From: Sediminibacillus terrae
GTDB lineage: Bacteria > Bacillota > Bacilli > Bacillales > Amphibacillaceae
NCBI RefSeq assembly: GCF_009602435.1
Contig: NZ_VZDQ01000023.1
Location: forward strand, 372,001-436,000
DNA length: 64,000 bases
Reading direction: 5' to 3'
Part shown: one piece after another, positions 1 through 8,817 of the stretch
How the letters are laid out: each line of letters begins with the position of its first letter
Numbering within the stretch: position 1 is the first letter of the stretch
The notes under the pieces: model-generated
What the model saw: the letters and a program-made list of their open reading frames with translations, nothing else
Told to the model about the DNA's origin: nothing
Databases searched by the model: none
Program-made: the position numbers and the translations under genes

Positions 1-6
1 ATTTAA

Positions 7-12
7 CCTCCT
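7..12 (-). promoter_or_regulatory. Ribosome binding site of a minus-strand gene beyond the left edge
   Basis: Read on the minus strand this is AGGAGG followed by TTAAAT up to the window edge, the right spacing for a start codon just outside. In Bacillus subtilis the divergent neighbour of degS is yvyE (IMPACT family), so this is probably its start region; that identity is inferred from synteny only. Confidence 0.5.
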
Positions 13-208
13 AAATCTTCATTATATAAAGTAAGAACAAGTGCCGCAAATAATTGAGAATCTGCTGGCTGCGCGTGTGGGGCTTTTTTGGGCAACTTGG
101 AAATATTTGAAGGAACTTTTTTATGAAAAATTTAGCAGTACAGGGGAAATTACCCCCATAAGCCTGATTTATCCTTCGAATGTACTATGAGGAGATAGGT
201 GGAGAAAG

Positions 209-1354
209 ATGACAAAGAAAGCAGATGAGAAAGCATTGGACCATATTATAACTGAGATGATCGATACCGTGGAAAACAGTAAGGATGAAGTCTTTTACAT
301 AGGCGAAGAGTCACGTAAAGAATATGAACAGCTGCAAAATGAATTAGCTGAAACAAAGCGTAAGGTCATCCATGTTATCGAAGAAGGCGACGATCTCGAA
401 CAAAAAGTGCGGTTCTCCAGAATTAGACTATCCGAAGTTAGTAAGCATTTTGATAATTTTACAGAAAAAGAAATCAGAGAAGTTTATGATCAAACCCATA
501 CGTTACAATCCGAGCTGACAATGAAACGGGAAAAAGAAAGAAACCTCCGTGAAAAACGTGATGAAATCGAGCGCCGCCTCCGCTCACTGGAACAGACAGT
601 CAAGCGCGCGGAAGGGCTGGTCGGAAAAATTTCGGTTGTGCTGAATTACTTGAATGATGATTTCAAGCAGGTTTCCGAAGTCCTGCAGGATGCTCAGCAA
701 AAACAGGAATTTGGTTTGAAGATCATTGAAGCACAAGAAGAGGAACGCAGACGTCTTTCCCGCGAAATGCACGATGGTCCGGCCCAGATGTTGGCTAACA
801 TCCTTTTGCGCTCTGAACTGGTCGACCGGACTTTCCGCGAGCGGAGTGTGGAAGAAGCTGTCCAGGAAATGAAAAGCATGCGGAAAATGGTCCATACTTC
901 TTTGTCGGAAGTAAGAAGGATCATTTATGATTTGCGGCCGATGGCTCTCGATGATCTCGGGCTTGTTCCGACAATCAAAAAATACCTGACGAATACCGAA
1001 GAATATAACCGGATCAAAATCCAATTCACACCGCTTGGCGAGCAACGGCGACTGGATACCAAGTATGAAGTTGCCTTGTTCCGTTTAATGCAGGAATCTG
1101 TGCAAAATGCCGTCAAACATTCAGAGGCGAACTTGATCCAAGTGAAAATGGAAATCATGGAGGACAAAGTTGGATTGGTCATCAAGGATAATGGGAAAGG
1201 GTTTGAAATGGGCAACAGAAGGGAAAAGTCATTCGGTATCATCGGTATGAAGGAACGAGTGGAAATGTTGGATGGGGAAATCGACATTTACTCTAAAATC
1301 AACGAAGGCACTTCCGTCATTATCAATGTGCCGTTGAACCAGCCGGAAGAATAG
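209..1354 (+). CDS. degS: Sensor histidine kinase DegS
   Basis: Cytoplasmic two-component kinase that phosphorylates DegU and so controls exoenzymes, competence and motility. The 381-residue product has no membrane segment. Residues about 40-175 are a long coiled-coil sensor region. A HisKA_3 dimerisation domain follows, with the phospho-acceptor His at about 188 (SREMHDGPAQ), then a C-terminal HATPase with an N box (NAVKHSE) and a G box (DNGKGFE). Length and domain order match B. subtilis DegS. A purine-rich site (GGTGGAGAAAG) precedes the ATG. degU follows after a 296-base gap, so it may also have its own promoter. Confidence 0.97.
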   Translation: MTKKADEKALDHIITEMIDTVENSKDEVFYIGEESRKEYEQLQNELAETKRKVIHVIEEGDDLEQKVRFSRIRLSEVSKHFDNFTEKEIREVYDQTHTLQSELTMKREKERNLREKRDEIERRLRSLEQTVKRAEGLVGKISVVLNYLNDDFKQVSEVLQDAQQKQEFGLKIIEAQEEERRRLSREMHDGPAQMLANILLRSELVDRTFRERSVEEAVQEMKSMRKMVHTSLSEVRRIIYDLRPMALDDLGLVPTIKKYLTNTEEYNRIKIQFTPLGEQRRLDTKYEVALFRLMQESVQNAVKHSEANLIQVKMEIMEDKVGLVIKDNGKGFEMGNRREKSFGIIGMKERVEMLDGEIDIYSKINEGTSVIINVPLNQPEE

Positions 1355-1437
1355 CAGAAACGAGGATTGTCGTAATTTGTTGACCATAAAATCTTAGAGA
1401 AACTGGCACAAATTAATACAAATCCAACTATATCATG

Positions 1438-1650
1438 TATAATAAAGAGAAAGAGACATGCTGCGACAGCAGATAAGGTTTAGTAACTGGTGGTAGAAAT
1501 CATAGCAACTATTACAACAAGAGGAAAAATCAACGCGCATGGCGGCGGGAAGCTGCTGCCCCTGTTACATGTTGATTTATTCTGGCCATTGGCGGGCATG
1601 CATTTCCCGCTGAAGGAAGTTTCACTTCATGCAATTAGGAGGAGCAGAGT
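1438..1650 (+). promoter_or_regulatory. Promoter -10 and structured leader upstream of degU
   Basis: A consensus -10 (TATAAT, 1438-1443) has only a weak -35. The roughly 200-base leader that would follow can form a long hairpin (arms 1527-1534 and 1571-1578, with an inner GC-rich stem around 1541-1560) and a second one (1592-1596 with 1606-1610). A 12-codon frame at 1458-1496 ends in two Trp codons. In B. subtilis degU is known to have its own autoregulated promoter. No known riboswitch class was recognised. Confidence 0.45.
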
Positions 1651-2331
1651 ATGACAACCAACATATTACTAGTCGATGACCACAAGTTATTCCGTGAAGG
1701 TGTGAAAAGAATTCTAGATTTCGAGCCTTCATTCAATGTTGTCGCCGAAGGAGATGACGGTTCCACTGCTGTGAAGCTGGTGGAAGAGTTCAATCCGGAT
1801 GTCGTATTGATGGACATCAATATGCCGAATCTCAATGGTGTCCAGGCAACGTCGGATTTGATTGAAAAACACCCGGACATAAGCGTCATTATTTTATCGA
1901 TCCATGATGACGAGAACTATGTCACACATGCTTTGAAAACCGGTGCGCAAGGATATTTGTTGAAGGAAATGGATTCCGATGCGTTGATCGAAGCAATCAA
2001 GGTCGTCAGCGAAGGCGGTTCTTATCTACATCCGAAAGTGACCCACAACCTTGTCCAGGAGTATCGCAGACTGGCAGAGGAAAGTGCCAACAAGCCGGCG
2101 GAAAAGCAAATCGATTATCGCAAACCATTGCACTTGCTGACACGAAGAGAGTGTGAAGTGCTCCAGTTATTGGCTGATGGTAAGAGCAACCGCGGTGTTG
2201 CGGAAGCACTGTATATCAGTGAAAAAACAGTCAAAAATCATGTCAGCAACATTTTGCAAAAAATGAATGTAAATGATCGGACACAGGCAGTTGTTTCGGC
2301 TATCCGGAATGGCTGGGTCGAAGTATTATAA
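1651..2331 (+). CDS. degU: Response regulator DegU
   Basis: DNA-binding regulator paired with DegS. In B. subtilis the unphosphorylated form promotes competence, and the phosphorylated form promotes degradative enzymes and represses motility. The receiver domain (residues 1-120) carries the acidic pocket (VDDH), the phospho-acceptor Asp at about 55 (LMDINMPN) and a conserved Lys in YLLKEMD. A linker leads to a LuxR-type helix-turn-helix at about 160-222 ([23 protein letters not shown]). At 226 residues it is close to the B. subtilis length. A strong AGGAGG lies before the ATG, and a Rho-independent terminator follows the stop. Confidence 0.97.
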   Translation: MTTNILLVDDHKLFREGVKRILDFEPSFNVVAEGDDGSTAVKLVEEFNPDVVLMDINMPNLNGVQATSDLIEKHPDISVIILSIHDDENYVTHALKTGAQGYLLKEMDSDALIEAIKVVSEGGSYLHPKVTHNLVQEYRRLAEESANKPAEKQIDYRKPLHLLTRRECEVLQLLADGKSNRGVAEALYISEKTVKNHVSNILQKMNVNDRTQAVVSAIRNGWVEVL

Positions 2332-2344
2332 ACAGCGAAGAAGG

Positions 2345-2369
2345 AGCCGGGGTGATCCCCGGCTTTTTG
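2345..2369 (+). terminator. Rho-independent terminator of degU
   Basis: An eight-base GC-rich stem (AGCCGGGG/CCCCGGCT, loop TGAT) is followed by a T run, 13 bases after the degU stop. Confidence 0.9.
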
Positions 2370-2515
2370 TCGATTCTGTGTGAATCCCTTTTTGGTATGG
2401 ACGTGATTCTATTAAAAGTAGCGCGCAAACCATTTTTGTGCTAGATTATCGAGGCACCTGCTTGTAAAATAGTAGGTGAGCACAATCGAAAATTTGTCCA
2501 TGAAAGGTAGATTTT

Positions 2516-3358
2516 ATGAAAATTGCTGTAATGACAGATAGTACGGCTTACTTACCAGAAGAAGTCCGCCGCGACAAGCATATACATATGGTGCCGCTCA
2601 ATGTCATATTTGAGAACGAGTCCTATCAGGAGGAAGTCGATATCACGGCAGAGGAGTTTTATCCCAAAGTGAAGGCTGCCGCAGAACTCCCGAAAACCTC
2701 TCAGCCTTCGATCGGCCTGATCACGGAAAAGCTGGAGGAATTGGCCAAGGACTATGACGCGGTCATTTCCGTCCATTTATCAAGCGGAATCAGCGGGACG
2801 TTCGAGGCTGTCGGTTCTGCCGGGAAAATGGTCGAAGGAATCGACGTATATCCGTACGACTCTGAAATGAGCTGTATGGTACAAGGCTTTTATGTATTGG
2901 AAGCAGCTGAAATGGCGGCAAACAATGCGACGGTTGACGAAATCCTGTCCAGGCTCGATGAAATGAAGCAGTCGATGATCGCTTATTTCATGGTCGATGA
3001 CTTGAGCAACCTGCACAGAGGCGGCCGTCTGAATGGCGCACAAGCTTTGTTGGGCAGCATGCTACAGGTCAAACCGCTGCTTTACTTTGAAGATAAAAAA
3101 ATCGTTCCGTTTGAAAAAATCCGGACCCGCAAGCGTGCTTTGAAGCGGATTGAAGATTTGTTTGCAGCCGACGCGGAAACGGGTAAGCCGATCCGGGCGG
3201 CCGTCATTCACTCATTGCGTGAGGAAGAGGCACAGCAGATGAAACAGGATTTCGAAGCAAAGTATCCGAACGCCGAAGTGGTCGTCAGTTATTTTGGCCC
3301 CGTCATCGGCACCCACCTTGGCGAAGGCGCCATCGGACTTGGCTGGTATTTTAAATAA
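2516..3358 (+). CDS. degV: DegV family fatty-acid-binding protein
   Basis: The 280-residue protein begins MKIAVMTDSTAYLP, the typical DegV N-terminus with Asp-Ser-Thr near the ligand pocket. It continues with SVHLSSGISGTF, the lipid headgroup-binding signature, and RGGRLNGAQALLG. DegV/FakB proteins bind a fatty acid in a buried pocket and can deliver it to a FakA kinase; no kinase gene lies in this window. The B. subtilis orthologue sits at the same place between degU and comFA. Its own role there is not settled, so the function is given at family level. Confidence 0.93.
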   Translation: MKIAVMTDSTAYLPEEVRRDKHIHMVPLNVIFENESYQEEVDITAEEFYPKVKAAAELPKTSQPSIGLITEKLEELAKDYDAVISVHLSSGISGTFEAVGSAGKMVEGIDVYPYDSEMSCMVQGFYVLEAAEMAANNATVDEILSRLDEMKQSMIAYFMVDDLSNLHRGGRLNGAQALLGSMLQVKPLLYFEDKKIVPFEKIRTRKRALKRIEDLFAADAETGKPIRAAVIHSLREEEAQQMKQDFEAKYPNAEVVVSYFGPVIGTHLGEGAIGLGWYFK

Positions 3359-4934
3359 GCTTATTGCTATCATTTCATTTTATTTATATGCTAATGTCCC
3401 GCTTTTTGGGCGGGACGTGGAATTTCAGGAAAAGGAGCTGGTTTTTATCTCTAACTTTATTTCCTCGATTCAGTCGTATTTTCACCCTGCTTTCGACTGG
3501 ATTCCTTCTATAAATATTTCCTCAGAAACACCTTCCGACGTATTCTCCGCAAAAGATTTACTTTCCATAGCCAACCGCTTTTCAGGAAAATTACTGCTCC
3601 GTGAAGAAATGAAAATCGAAGAAGTATTATGGGACGAATTAACCGAAACTGGAATGCTTCAAGCTGTAGAAGCAATCGAATCCCGCTGGTGGGGATGGCG
3701 CTGCCGCCGTTGTGGGAACAAGCTCCGCCGGATGTTTGCGGAAATTCCTTGTGCTCGATGCAACCAAACCCACATTTACTGCCGCAATTGTGTGGAAATG
3801 GGAAGGGTACTGGAATGTCAGCAGTTGTATGTCTGGACAGGCCCCCCTCCAAAATGGCCGGTTCAGGAAGAAGCATGTAGATGGGACGGAGAGCTGACCC
3901 ATGCCCAACAGCAAGCTTCTGACCGTATTAGAGGAGTGATGGAGAGAGGCGCAGGTGAGCTGCTGACGTGGGCGGTATGCGGGGCAGGTAAAACGGAGAT
4001 GCTTTTTGCCGGCATCGGTTGCTCATTGGAAGCGGGGAAGCGTGTCTGTCTGGCTACACCGCGTACCGATGTGGTCAGGGAATTGCTGCCGAGATTTCGT
4101 CAGGCTTTCCCCGGCACTTCGATTTCCGCTTTGTATGGAGGAAGCGAAGATAAAGCGGCTGACGGTCAACTTGTGTTGGCTACCACCCACCAATTGCTGC
4201 GTTTTGCCCGAGCCTTCGATATTTTGATCATCGATGAAATAGATGCTTTCCCCTACCACAACGACCCGTCATTGCCGTTCGCCACCTCAAGGGCAGCAAA
4301 AATCGGGGCATCCCGTATCTATTTGACCGCCACTCCGAGAAAAGAGCAGCGTTGTCGCCTTGAACATGGCCAACTGGACTGTGTTTTTGTGCCGATCCGT
4401 TTTCACGGCTGCCTGCTTCCGGTTCCACGCCTGATTTTTTCCAATAAAATGAAGAAGGACTTGCAAAAAAATATGCCGCCAGTGGCATTCTTTGACTGGT
4501 TGAGGCAGCGCCGGCATCCGGAACGGCAGCTCTTGGTATTCGTGCCGTATGTCGAGCTTGCAGGAAAGATGGAAAAAGCGATAGGTCCTCTTCTGCGAAA
4601 AGAATGGGGGGAACTTGCGATTGCCTCCGTCCATGCTGCCGACGAGGATAGGGAAAAGAAGGTGCAACAGTTCCGAAATCGAGAACTGCAGCTACTGATA
4701 ACTACGACGATATTGGAACGTGGGGTCACCTTTCCCTCTGTCGACGTTGTCGTACTGGATTCCGGTCATGAAGTATTTGATGAAGCTGCCCTCGTCCAGA
4801 TTGCCGGAAGGGCCGGAAGAAGCCCGGATGACCCGGATGGAGAGGTGCTGTTTTTTCATGCCGGGAAAACGAGGTCAATGGTGGCTGCTGTCCGTTCGAT
4901 TAAGGAAATGAACAATCGGGCGGTGAAATTCTGA
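3294..4934 (+). CDS. comFA: Competence helicase ComFA (start uncertain)
   Basis: DEAD-like ATPase that drives uptake of single-stranded DNA through ComEC during transformation. The sequence shows an N-terminal four-Cys zinc module (CRRCGNK ... CARC ... YCRNC), a Walker A motif (CGAGKTEM), a DEID Walker B box and a C-terminal helicase motif (QIAGRAGRSPDDPDGE). From 3294 the frame encodes 546 residues, against about 463 in B. subtilis. It opens with TTG codons inside degV that have poor ribosome sites, and the next ATG (3609) would remove sequence that resembles the B. subtilis N-terminus (SGKLLLREE). A good AAAGGAG at 3431-3437 faces no standard start codon. The stop overlaps the comFC start (TGATG). 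Confidence 0.93.
   Translation: MAPSSAPTLAKAPSDLAGILNKLIAIISFYLYANVPLFGRDVEFQEKELVFISNFISSIQSYFHPAFDWIPSINISSETPSDVFSAKDLLSIANRFSGKLLLREEMKIEEVLWDELTETGMLQAVEAIESRWWGWRCRRCGNKLRRMFAEIPCARCNQTHIYCRNCVEMGRVLECQQLYVWTGPPPKWPVQEEACRWDGELTHAQQQASDRIRGVMERGAGELLTWAVCGAGKTEMLFAGIGCSLEAGKRVCLATPRTDVVRELLPRFRQAFPGTSISALYGGSEDKAADGQLVLATTHQLLRFARAFDILIIDEIDAFPYHNDPSLPFATSRAAKIGASRIYLTATPRKEQRCRLEHGQLDCVFVPIRFHGCLLPVPRLIFSNKMKKDLQKNMPPVAFFDWLRQRRHPERQLLVFVPYVELAGKMEKAIGPLLRKEWGELAIASVHAADEDREKKVQQFRNRELQLLITTTILERGVTFPSVDVVVLDSGHEVFDEAALVQIAGRAGRSPDDPDGEVLFFHAGKTRSMVAAVRSIKEMNNRAVKF
3394..3414 (+). other. Hairpin between degV and the conserved part of comFA
   Basis: GTCCCGC and GCGGGAC flank a T-rich loop. 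There is no T run after it, so it is a poor terminator. It may separate degV and comFA expression, or it may lie within comFA if the long start is used. Confidence 0.4.
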
Positions 4935-5626
4935 TGCACTGTTTATGGTGTGATGAAGAAGTAGTGCCGGAAGTACACTGGGGGAATTTACTGCTTCCTG
5001 ACAGAATTACGCATTTATGCGGGAAATGTGAAGCAGCGTTGGAAAAGTTGGAGGGGAACCTGTGTGACAAGTGCGGCCGGCATGTTGATCGTGAAGGGGA
5101 GACTTGTCGGGACTGCCGGCGTTGGGAACAGCTTTCTCAATGGGAGGGAGTACTTACCCGAAACCGGTCTGTTTATACCTATAATGGGCGGATGCAGACG
5201 ATGCTTGCCAAGTGGAAATATCGTGGCGATTACAAATTGCGGGAAGCCTTCGAGCATGAGTTCCGTGATACTTTTCATCAAGTCTTCACCAGGGATTTCC
5301 GTAAGCGTGCGACATTGGTTCCAATTCCACTAAGCGAAGAACGGCTTTGCGAACGAGGGTTTAATCAGGCCGCAGCGTTGATTGACTTGTTGGGCAAACC
5401 GGCGGAGCAGCTTTTGACGAGAACCCACGGAGAAAAACAGTCCAAAAAAACGCGCCGCGAGCGCATTTTTACAGAAAACCCCTTTACGTTGACCAGGCCG
5501 ACCGACAAACCTGTGATTCTGATCGACGATATCTACACCACCGGAACCACCCTTCGCCATGCAGCCCGTACCTTGAAAAATCAAGGCTGCCCGGAAGTGT
5601 TTTCCCTAACCCTCGCCCGCAGTTAA
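4934..5626 (+). CDS. comFC: Competence phosphoribosyltransferase-like protein ComFC
   Basis: The 230-residue ComF-family protein is needed for efficient natural transformation in Firmicutes and works with ComFA at the DNA-uptake machinery. The N-terminus has several Cys pairs (CLWC, CGKC, CDKC, CRDC) that fit a zinc-binding module. The C-terminal half is a PRTase fold with the phosphoribosyl-binding loop PVILIDDIYTTGTT. It is translationally coupled to comFA by a one-base overlap. B. subtilis has comFB between these two genes; here it is absent. Confidence 0.95.
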   Translation: MHCLWCDEEVVPEVHWGNLLLPDRITHLCGKCEAALEKLEGNLCDKCGRHVDREGETCRDCRRWEQLSQWEGVLTRNRSVYTYNGRMQTMLAKWKYRGDYKLREAFEHEFRDTFHQVFTRDFRKRATLVPIPLSEERLCERGFNQAAALIDLLGKPAEQLLTRTHGEKQSKKTRRERIFTENPFTLTRPTDKPVILIDDIYTTGTTLRHAARTLKNQGCPEVFSLTLARS

Positions 5627-5633
5627 GCCAAGG

Positions 5634-5665
5634 AACCCCCTCCCAAAAGAAGAGGGGCTTCTTGA
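5634..5665 (+). terminator. Possible terminator after comFC
   Basis: CCCCCTC and GAGGGG form a short stem followed by CTTCTTG. The T run is poor, so it may be a weak terminator or part of the neighbouring repeat. Confidence 0.4.
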
Positions 5666-5675
5666 CGAAGGTAGA

Positions 5676-5855
5676 GGGGTCAGTCCCCGAACTCCCTGTT
5701 CTGTACCGATGTGTCCGAATTGGGGACAGACCTTTACCGCTCCAAACACTGTACTAGCAGCACTTACATTTGAATTGGCGGCAAAAACACCTGTTTTGGG
5801 GTCAGTCCCCAAACCTGATTAAATAGCACAACCATACCCCTGGAGGGACTGACCC
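5676..5855. repeat. Intergenic repeat with GGGGTCAGTCCCC palindromes
   Basis: The palindrome GGGGTCAGTCCCC occurs at 5676-5688 and 5798-5810, a variant at 5720-5732, and its inverse end GGGACTGACCCC at 5844-5855. The same palindrome bounds a 62-base unit at 37451-37512 and, decayed, one at 30807-30881. The stretch lies between comFC and yvyF and holds no gene. Confidence 0.75.
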
Positions 5856-5903
5856 CATTCTTCAATTCCGCTTCTTTTTCTTCTCCCAAAATATCTCAAT
5901 TTC

Positions 5904-5935
5904 TTGTCACTATCCTGGAGGTCATGTGCTATAAT
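5904..5935 (+). promoter_or_regulatory. SigA-type promoter with extended -10 before yvyF
   Basis: TG-C-TATAAT (-10 at 5930-5935) is an extended -10. TTGTCA at 5904-5909 is a possible -35 but is 20 bases away. The yvyF start codon lies 31 bases downstream, so this is the likely vegetative promoter of the flagellar operon. Confidence 0.6.
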
Positions 5936-5965
5936 GAACGAAAAATGCTTTTAGGGGGAACTACG

Positions 5966-6385
5966 ATGGGAGAATTAATGAACTGTCCGCGCTGTGGTAC
6001 ACTTTTTGTGTCTGGCGTCCGTTCGATTTGCCAGGACTGTTACAAAGAGGAGGAGCGTGCTTACACGACAGTTTACGATTTTCTTCGTCCGCGGAAAAAC
6101 CGGCAGGCGACTGTTCCGGAAATTGTCCAAGCGACTGGAGTCGACGAGGAAATCATCTTCAAATTTGTTAAGGAAAGACGCTTACGGGCGTCCCAGTTTC
6201 CAAATTTGACTTATCCTTGCGAGCGCTGCAGCACGAAGATTTCTGAAGGGAAGCTATGTCATTCCTGCCAGACCGAAATGAAATCCGACCTGGATGAACA
6301 AAAAAAACTAGTCGAGATTGCCGAACGCAACAAACAAAACGTAAACGAAACCAATACCTACTATACAGTCGAAAAAAAACATTGA
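5966..6385 (+). CDS. yvyF: YvyF, flagellar operon protein (TIGR03826-type)
   Basis: The 139-residue protein heads the late flagellar operon, as in B. subtilis. The ATG at 5966 follows TTAGGGGGAACTACG, a good ribosome site; the frame is open upstream to 5924 but without such a site. Two Cys-pair clusters (NCPRCGTLF...CQDC near the N-terminus and CERC...CHSC near 85-105) fit zinc binding, with a helix-turn-helix-like segment (TVPEIVQATGVDEEIIFKFV) between them. Its exact role in flagellar gene control is not established. Confidence 0.9.
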   Translation: MGELMNCPRCGTLFVSGVRSICQDCYKEEERAYTTVYDFLRPRKNRQATVPEIVQATGVDEEIIFKFVKERRLRASQFPNLTYPCERCSTKISEGKLCHSCQTEMKSDLDEQKKLVEIAERNKQNVNETNTYYTVEKKH

Positions 6386-6393
6386 CTTTTTAT

Positions 6394-6420
6394 TAAACAT
6401 TACTCCCAACCTGCCGATAT
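6394..6420 (+). promoter_or_regulatory. SigD promoter of flgM operon
   Basis: TAAA (6394-6397), a 15-base spacer, then GCCGATAT (6413-6420) match the SigD flagellar promoter consensus exactly. It lies just after the yvyF stop and before flgM, so SigD activates its own anti-sigma factor and the hook-associated genes. Confidence 0.93.
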
Positions 6421-6469
6421 TAAGATTAAGAGCATGTACGCCAGTTAACCGTGAAAGGAGTGCAGTGCA

Positions 6470-6739
6470 TTGAAGATTAACGGAACCAATCAATCCAACT
6501 TTAATCCGTACCAAAAACAACTGCAAAAGCAGGCGGAAGTGAAACAGGAAATGAAAAACAAGGAAGATAAATTGCAAATATCGAACCAGGCAAAGCAACT
6601 GCAGGAAACTGCCAAACCTGATCCTGCACGGCAACAGCGTGTACAGGAAATCAAGCAAGCGGTAGATTCTGGGGAATATAACATCGATCCAAAACAGACA
6701 GCCAAGAAAATGATTGCGTTTTGGAACAATCAACCGTAA
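6470..6739 (+). CDS. flgM: Anti-sigma-D factor FlgM
   Basis: Small protein (89 residues) that binds and holds SigD inactive until the hook-basal body is complete. The TTG start at 6470 follows GAAAGGAG. The N-terminus (MKINGTNQSNFNPYQKQ) and the C-terminal region with SGEYNIDPKQTAKKMI match the FlgM pattern, in which the C-terminus contacts the sigma factor. It is followed after 16 bases by flgN and sits under its own SigD promoter, giving a feedback loop. Confidence 0.93.
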   Translation: MKINGTNQSNFNPYQKQLQKQAEVKQEMKNKEDKLQISNQAKQLQETAKPDPARQQRVQEIKQAVDSGEYNIDPKQTAKKMIAFWNNQP

Positions 6740-6755
6740 AAAGGGAGGACATTGT

Positions 6756-7253
6756 ATGTCCGTTCAACCTATCGTTGAATCATTACAGCGTCTGATCAAA
6801 CTTCATGAAAGCTTGTTGACCCTGTCCAAGGAAAAAACGGAAACGTTGAAAGCCGGAGATACGGAAAAACTTCAAACCTTGATGCTGCAAGAAAGAAAGC
6901 ATGTACAAGCAATCAATCAGGTTGAAAAGCAGCGTCAGGAAGAAGTGGGTTCGTGGGCATTCCAAGCCGGAATCGAACCGGAAGATGCTACTGTGTCGGT
7001 CATACTCGATCACTTGGAAGATAAACAGGAGAAGATTGATTTAGAAAACCGATTCTTAAAACTGACGAATGTACTCTATGATTTAAAGAAGCAAGAAAAC
7101 TTGAATCAAGACTTGACCAAGCAATCTTTGCAATTCATTCAAATGTCAATCGACATGATGGATCCATCGCTGAAAAACATGAATTACGGCAGTAACAAAA
7201 GCCAGCAGCAACCACAGTCGTCGAAACGGTCGCTGTTTGATTCGAAAGCGTAG
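6756..7253 (+). CDS. flgN: Flagellar chaperone FlgN
   Basis: Export chaperone for the hook-associated proteins FlgK and FlgL, which are encoded immediately downstream. The ATG at 6756 follows AAAGGGAGG and gives 165 residues; the frame extends upstream into flgM but without a matching site. The sequence is almost entirely helical and coiled-coil (LQRLIKLHESLLTLSKEKTE), with a disordered, Gln/Ser-rich C-terminus (about 145-165). This fits the family (YvyG in B. subtilis). Confidence 0.9.
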   Translation: MSVQPIVESLQRLIKLHESLLTLSKEKTETLKAGDTEKLQTLMLQERKHVQAINQVEKQRQEEVGSWAFQAGIEPEDATVSVILDHLEDKQEKIDLENRFLKLTNVLYDLKKQENLNQDLTKQSLQFIQMSIDMMDPSLKNMNYGSNKSQQQPQSSKRSLFDSKA

Positions 7254-7274
7254 CAGGAGAGAGGAGTAACCACT

Positions 7275-8807
7275 GTGAGTTCAACTTTTAATGGATTAGA
7301 GGTAGCGAGGCGTGCGCTGACCACTCAGCAATCCGCTCTATATACAACCGGGCATAACATAGCCAACGCCAATACGGAAGGTTATACAAGGCAGCGGGTC
7401 AATTTTGAACAGACCGGCCCATATCCTCCCGCATCGAGGAACCGCCCGGAGATTCCTGGACAGGTCGGAAGCGGCGTCCAAGCAGGCTCGATTGAACGTG
7501 TCCGCGATCAGTTTTTGGACAAGCAATACCGAAGCGAAAATGCCAAGCTTGGTTATTATGATTCCAAAGCAAGTGCAATGGAGCAAATGCAGAGTATCAT
7601 GAACGAGCCGACGGAACAGGGCCTTTCCAAGACAATGGATCGCTTTTGGCAATCGCTGCAAGACCTCGCTACAAATAAAGATGAGGGCTCCAGATCTGTT
7701 GCGGTCCAACGAGGTACTGCAGTGGCTGAGACGTTTAATTATGTTTCCGATTCCTTAAATTCAGAAAGAAGCAATCTGCAGGAAGAAATGAATGTTACGA
7801 AAAAGGAGATAAATTCATTAGTCAGGCAGATAAACAACTTAAACAAACAAATCGGGGACATTGAACCCCACGGTCTGGTACCCAATGATTTATATGATGA
7901 ACGAGACAGATGTATCGACAAGCTCTCCGGCCTTGTGAACATCAATGTTTCCTATGAAAGCAGCGGTGGACAGCCAAGCGCGATTGCACAGGGGAAAGCA
8001 ACCATCACTTTGGCTGATGGACAAGGAAAAGATACAGGCACCACCCTGATCGATGCTTCATCTGGGGAATATAAGCAAATGGAAATAGGCCTCGATGATG
8101 AACAAAATGTAGAGCAATTCAATTTCACAACCATTGACAAGGATGGCAATGAAATATCGACTGATTCCATTGCTGCGGCTGACTTCTCTTCTCAAGGTAA
8201 AATGAAGGCTCTTATGGAATCGAATGGTTACATAGATGGTGGTGAAGCAGTCGGGGAATATCCGGATATGCTGGACGAGTTGAATTTTTTAGCTGAAAAC
8301 CTAGCTGCCGCACTTAATGAAGTTCACGCTCAAGGTGTTGATGCCAATGGTGACCCTGGGCAGGAATTCTTTGTGATTGACGACCCGGCCAATGCTGCTG
8401 CATCGATAAAAGTATCTGAAGCAATTCAAGAAGATAGTGACTTGATTGCTGTCAGTGCCAATGGAGACAGCGGTAATGGGGAAAACGCGCTCGCCATGGC
8501 CGAAGCAATGCGTAAGAAAGGTGTCGGCGAACTGGGAGAAGGTTCGTCGATACAAAGTTACTATGAAGGGATTATCGGTGAAATGGCCGTGGTTGCTCAG
8601 GAAGCCGAGCGGATGCAAAGCAACGCTACGGTACTCAGAGACCAAGTGGATGAAAATAGACAATCGGTCAGTGCCGTATCGCTCGATGAAGAAATGACAA
8701 ACATGATTAAATTCCAGCACGCATACAATGCGGCTGCACGGAATATGACGACCGTGGATGAAATGCTTGATCGGATCATCAATAACATGGGATTAGTCGG
8801 AAGGTAG
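7275..8807 (+). CDS. flgK: Flagellar hook-associated protein 1 FlgK
   Basis: Forms the first junction ring between hook and filament. The GTG start at 7275 follows AGGAGAGAGGAG. The 510-residue protein has the N-terminal flagellar rod/hook motif (STFNGLEVARRALTTQQSAL, HNIANANTEGYTRQ) and the C-terminal D0 helix (VSLDEEMTNMIKFQHAYNAA ... TVDEMLDRIINNMG). These ends form the axial coiled coil; the middle is variable. It is exported by the flagellar type III system with FlgN as chaperone. Confidence 0.96.
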   Translation: MSSTFNGLEVARRALTTQQSALYTTGHNIANANTEGYTRQRVNFEQTGPYPPASRNRPEIPGQVGSGVQAGSIERVRDQFLDKQYRSENAKLGYYDSKASAMEQMQSIMNEPTEQGLSKTMDRFWQSLQDLATNKDEGSRSVAVQRGTAVAETFNYVSDSLNSERSNLQEEMNVTKKEINSLVRQINNLNKQIGDIEPHGLVPNDLYDERDRCIDKLSGLVNINVSYESSGGQPSAIAQGKATITLADGQGKDTGTTLIDASSGEYKQMEIGLDDEQNVEQFNFTTIDKDGNEISTDSIAAADFSSQGKMKALMESNGYIDGGEAVGEYPDMLDELNFLAENLAAALNEVHAQGVDANGDPGQEFFVIDDPANAAASIKVSEAIQEDSDLIAVSANGDSGNGENALAMAEAMRKKGVGELGEGSSIQSYYEGIIGEMAVVAQEAERMQSNATVLRDQVDENRQSVSAVSLDEEMTNMIKFQHAYNAAARNMTTVDEMLDRIINNMGLVGR

Positions 8808-8817
8808 GTGACTGAAA

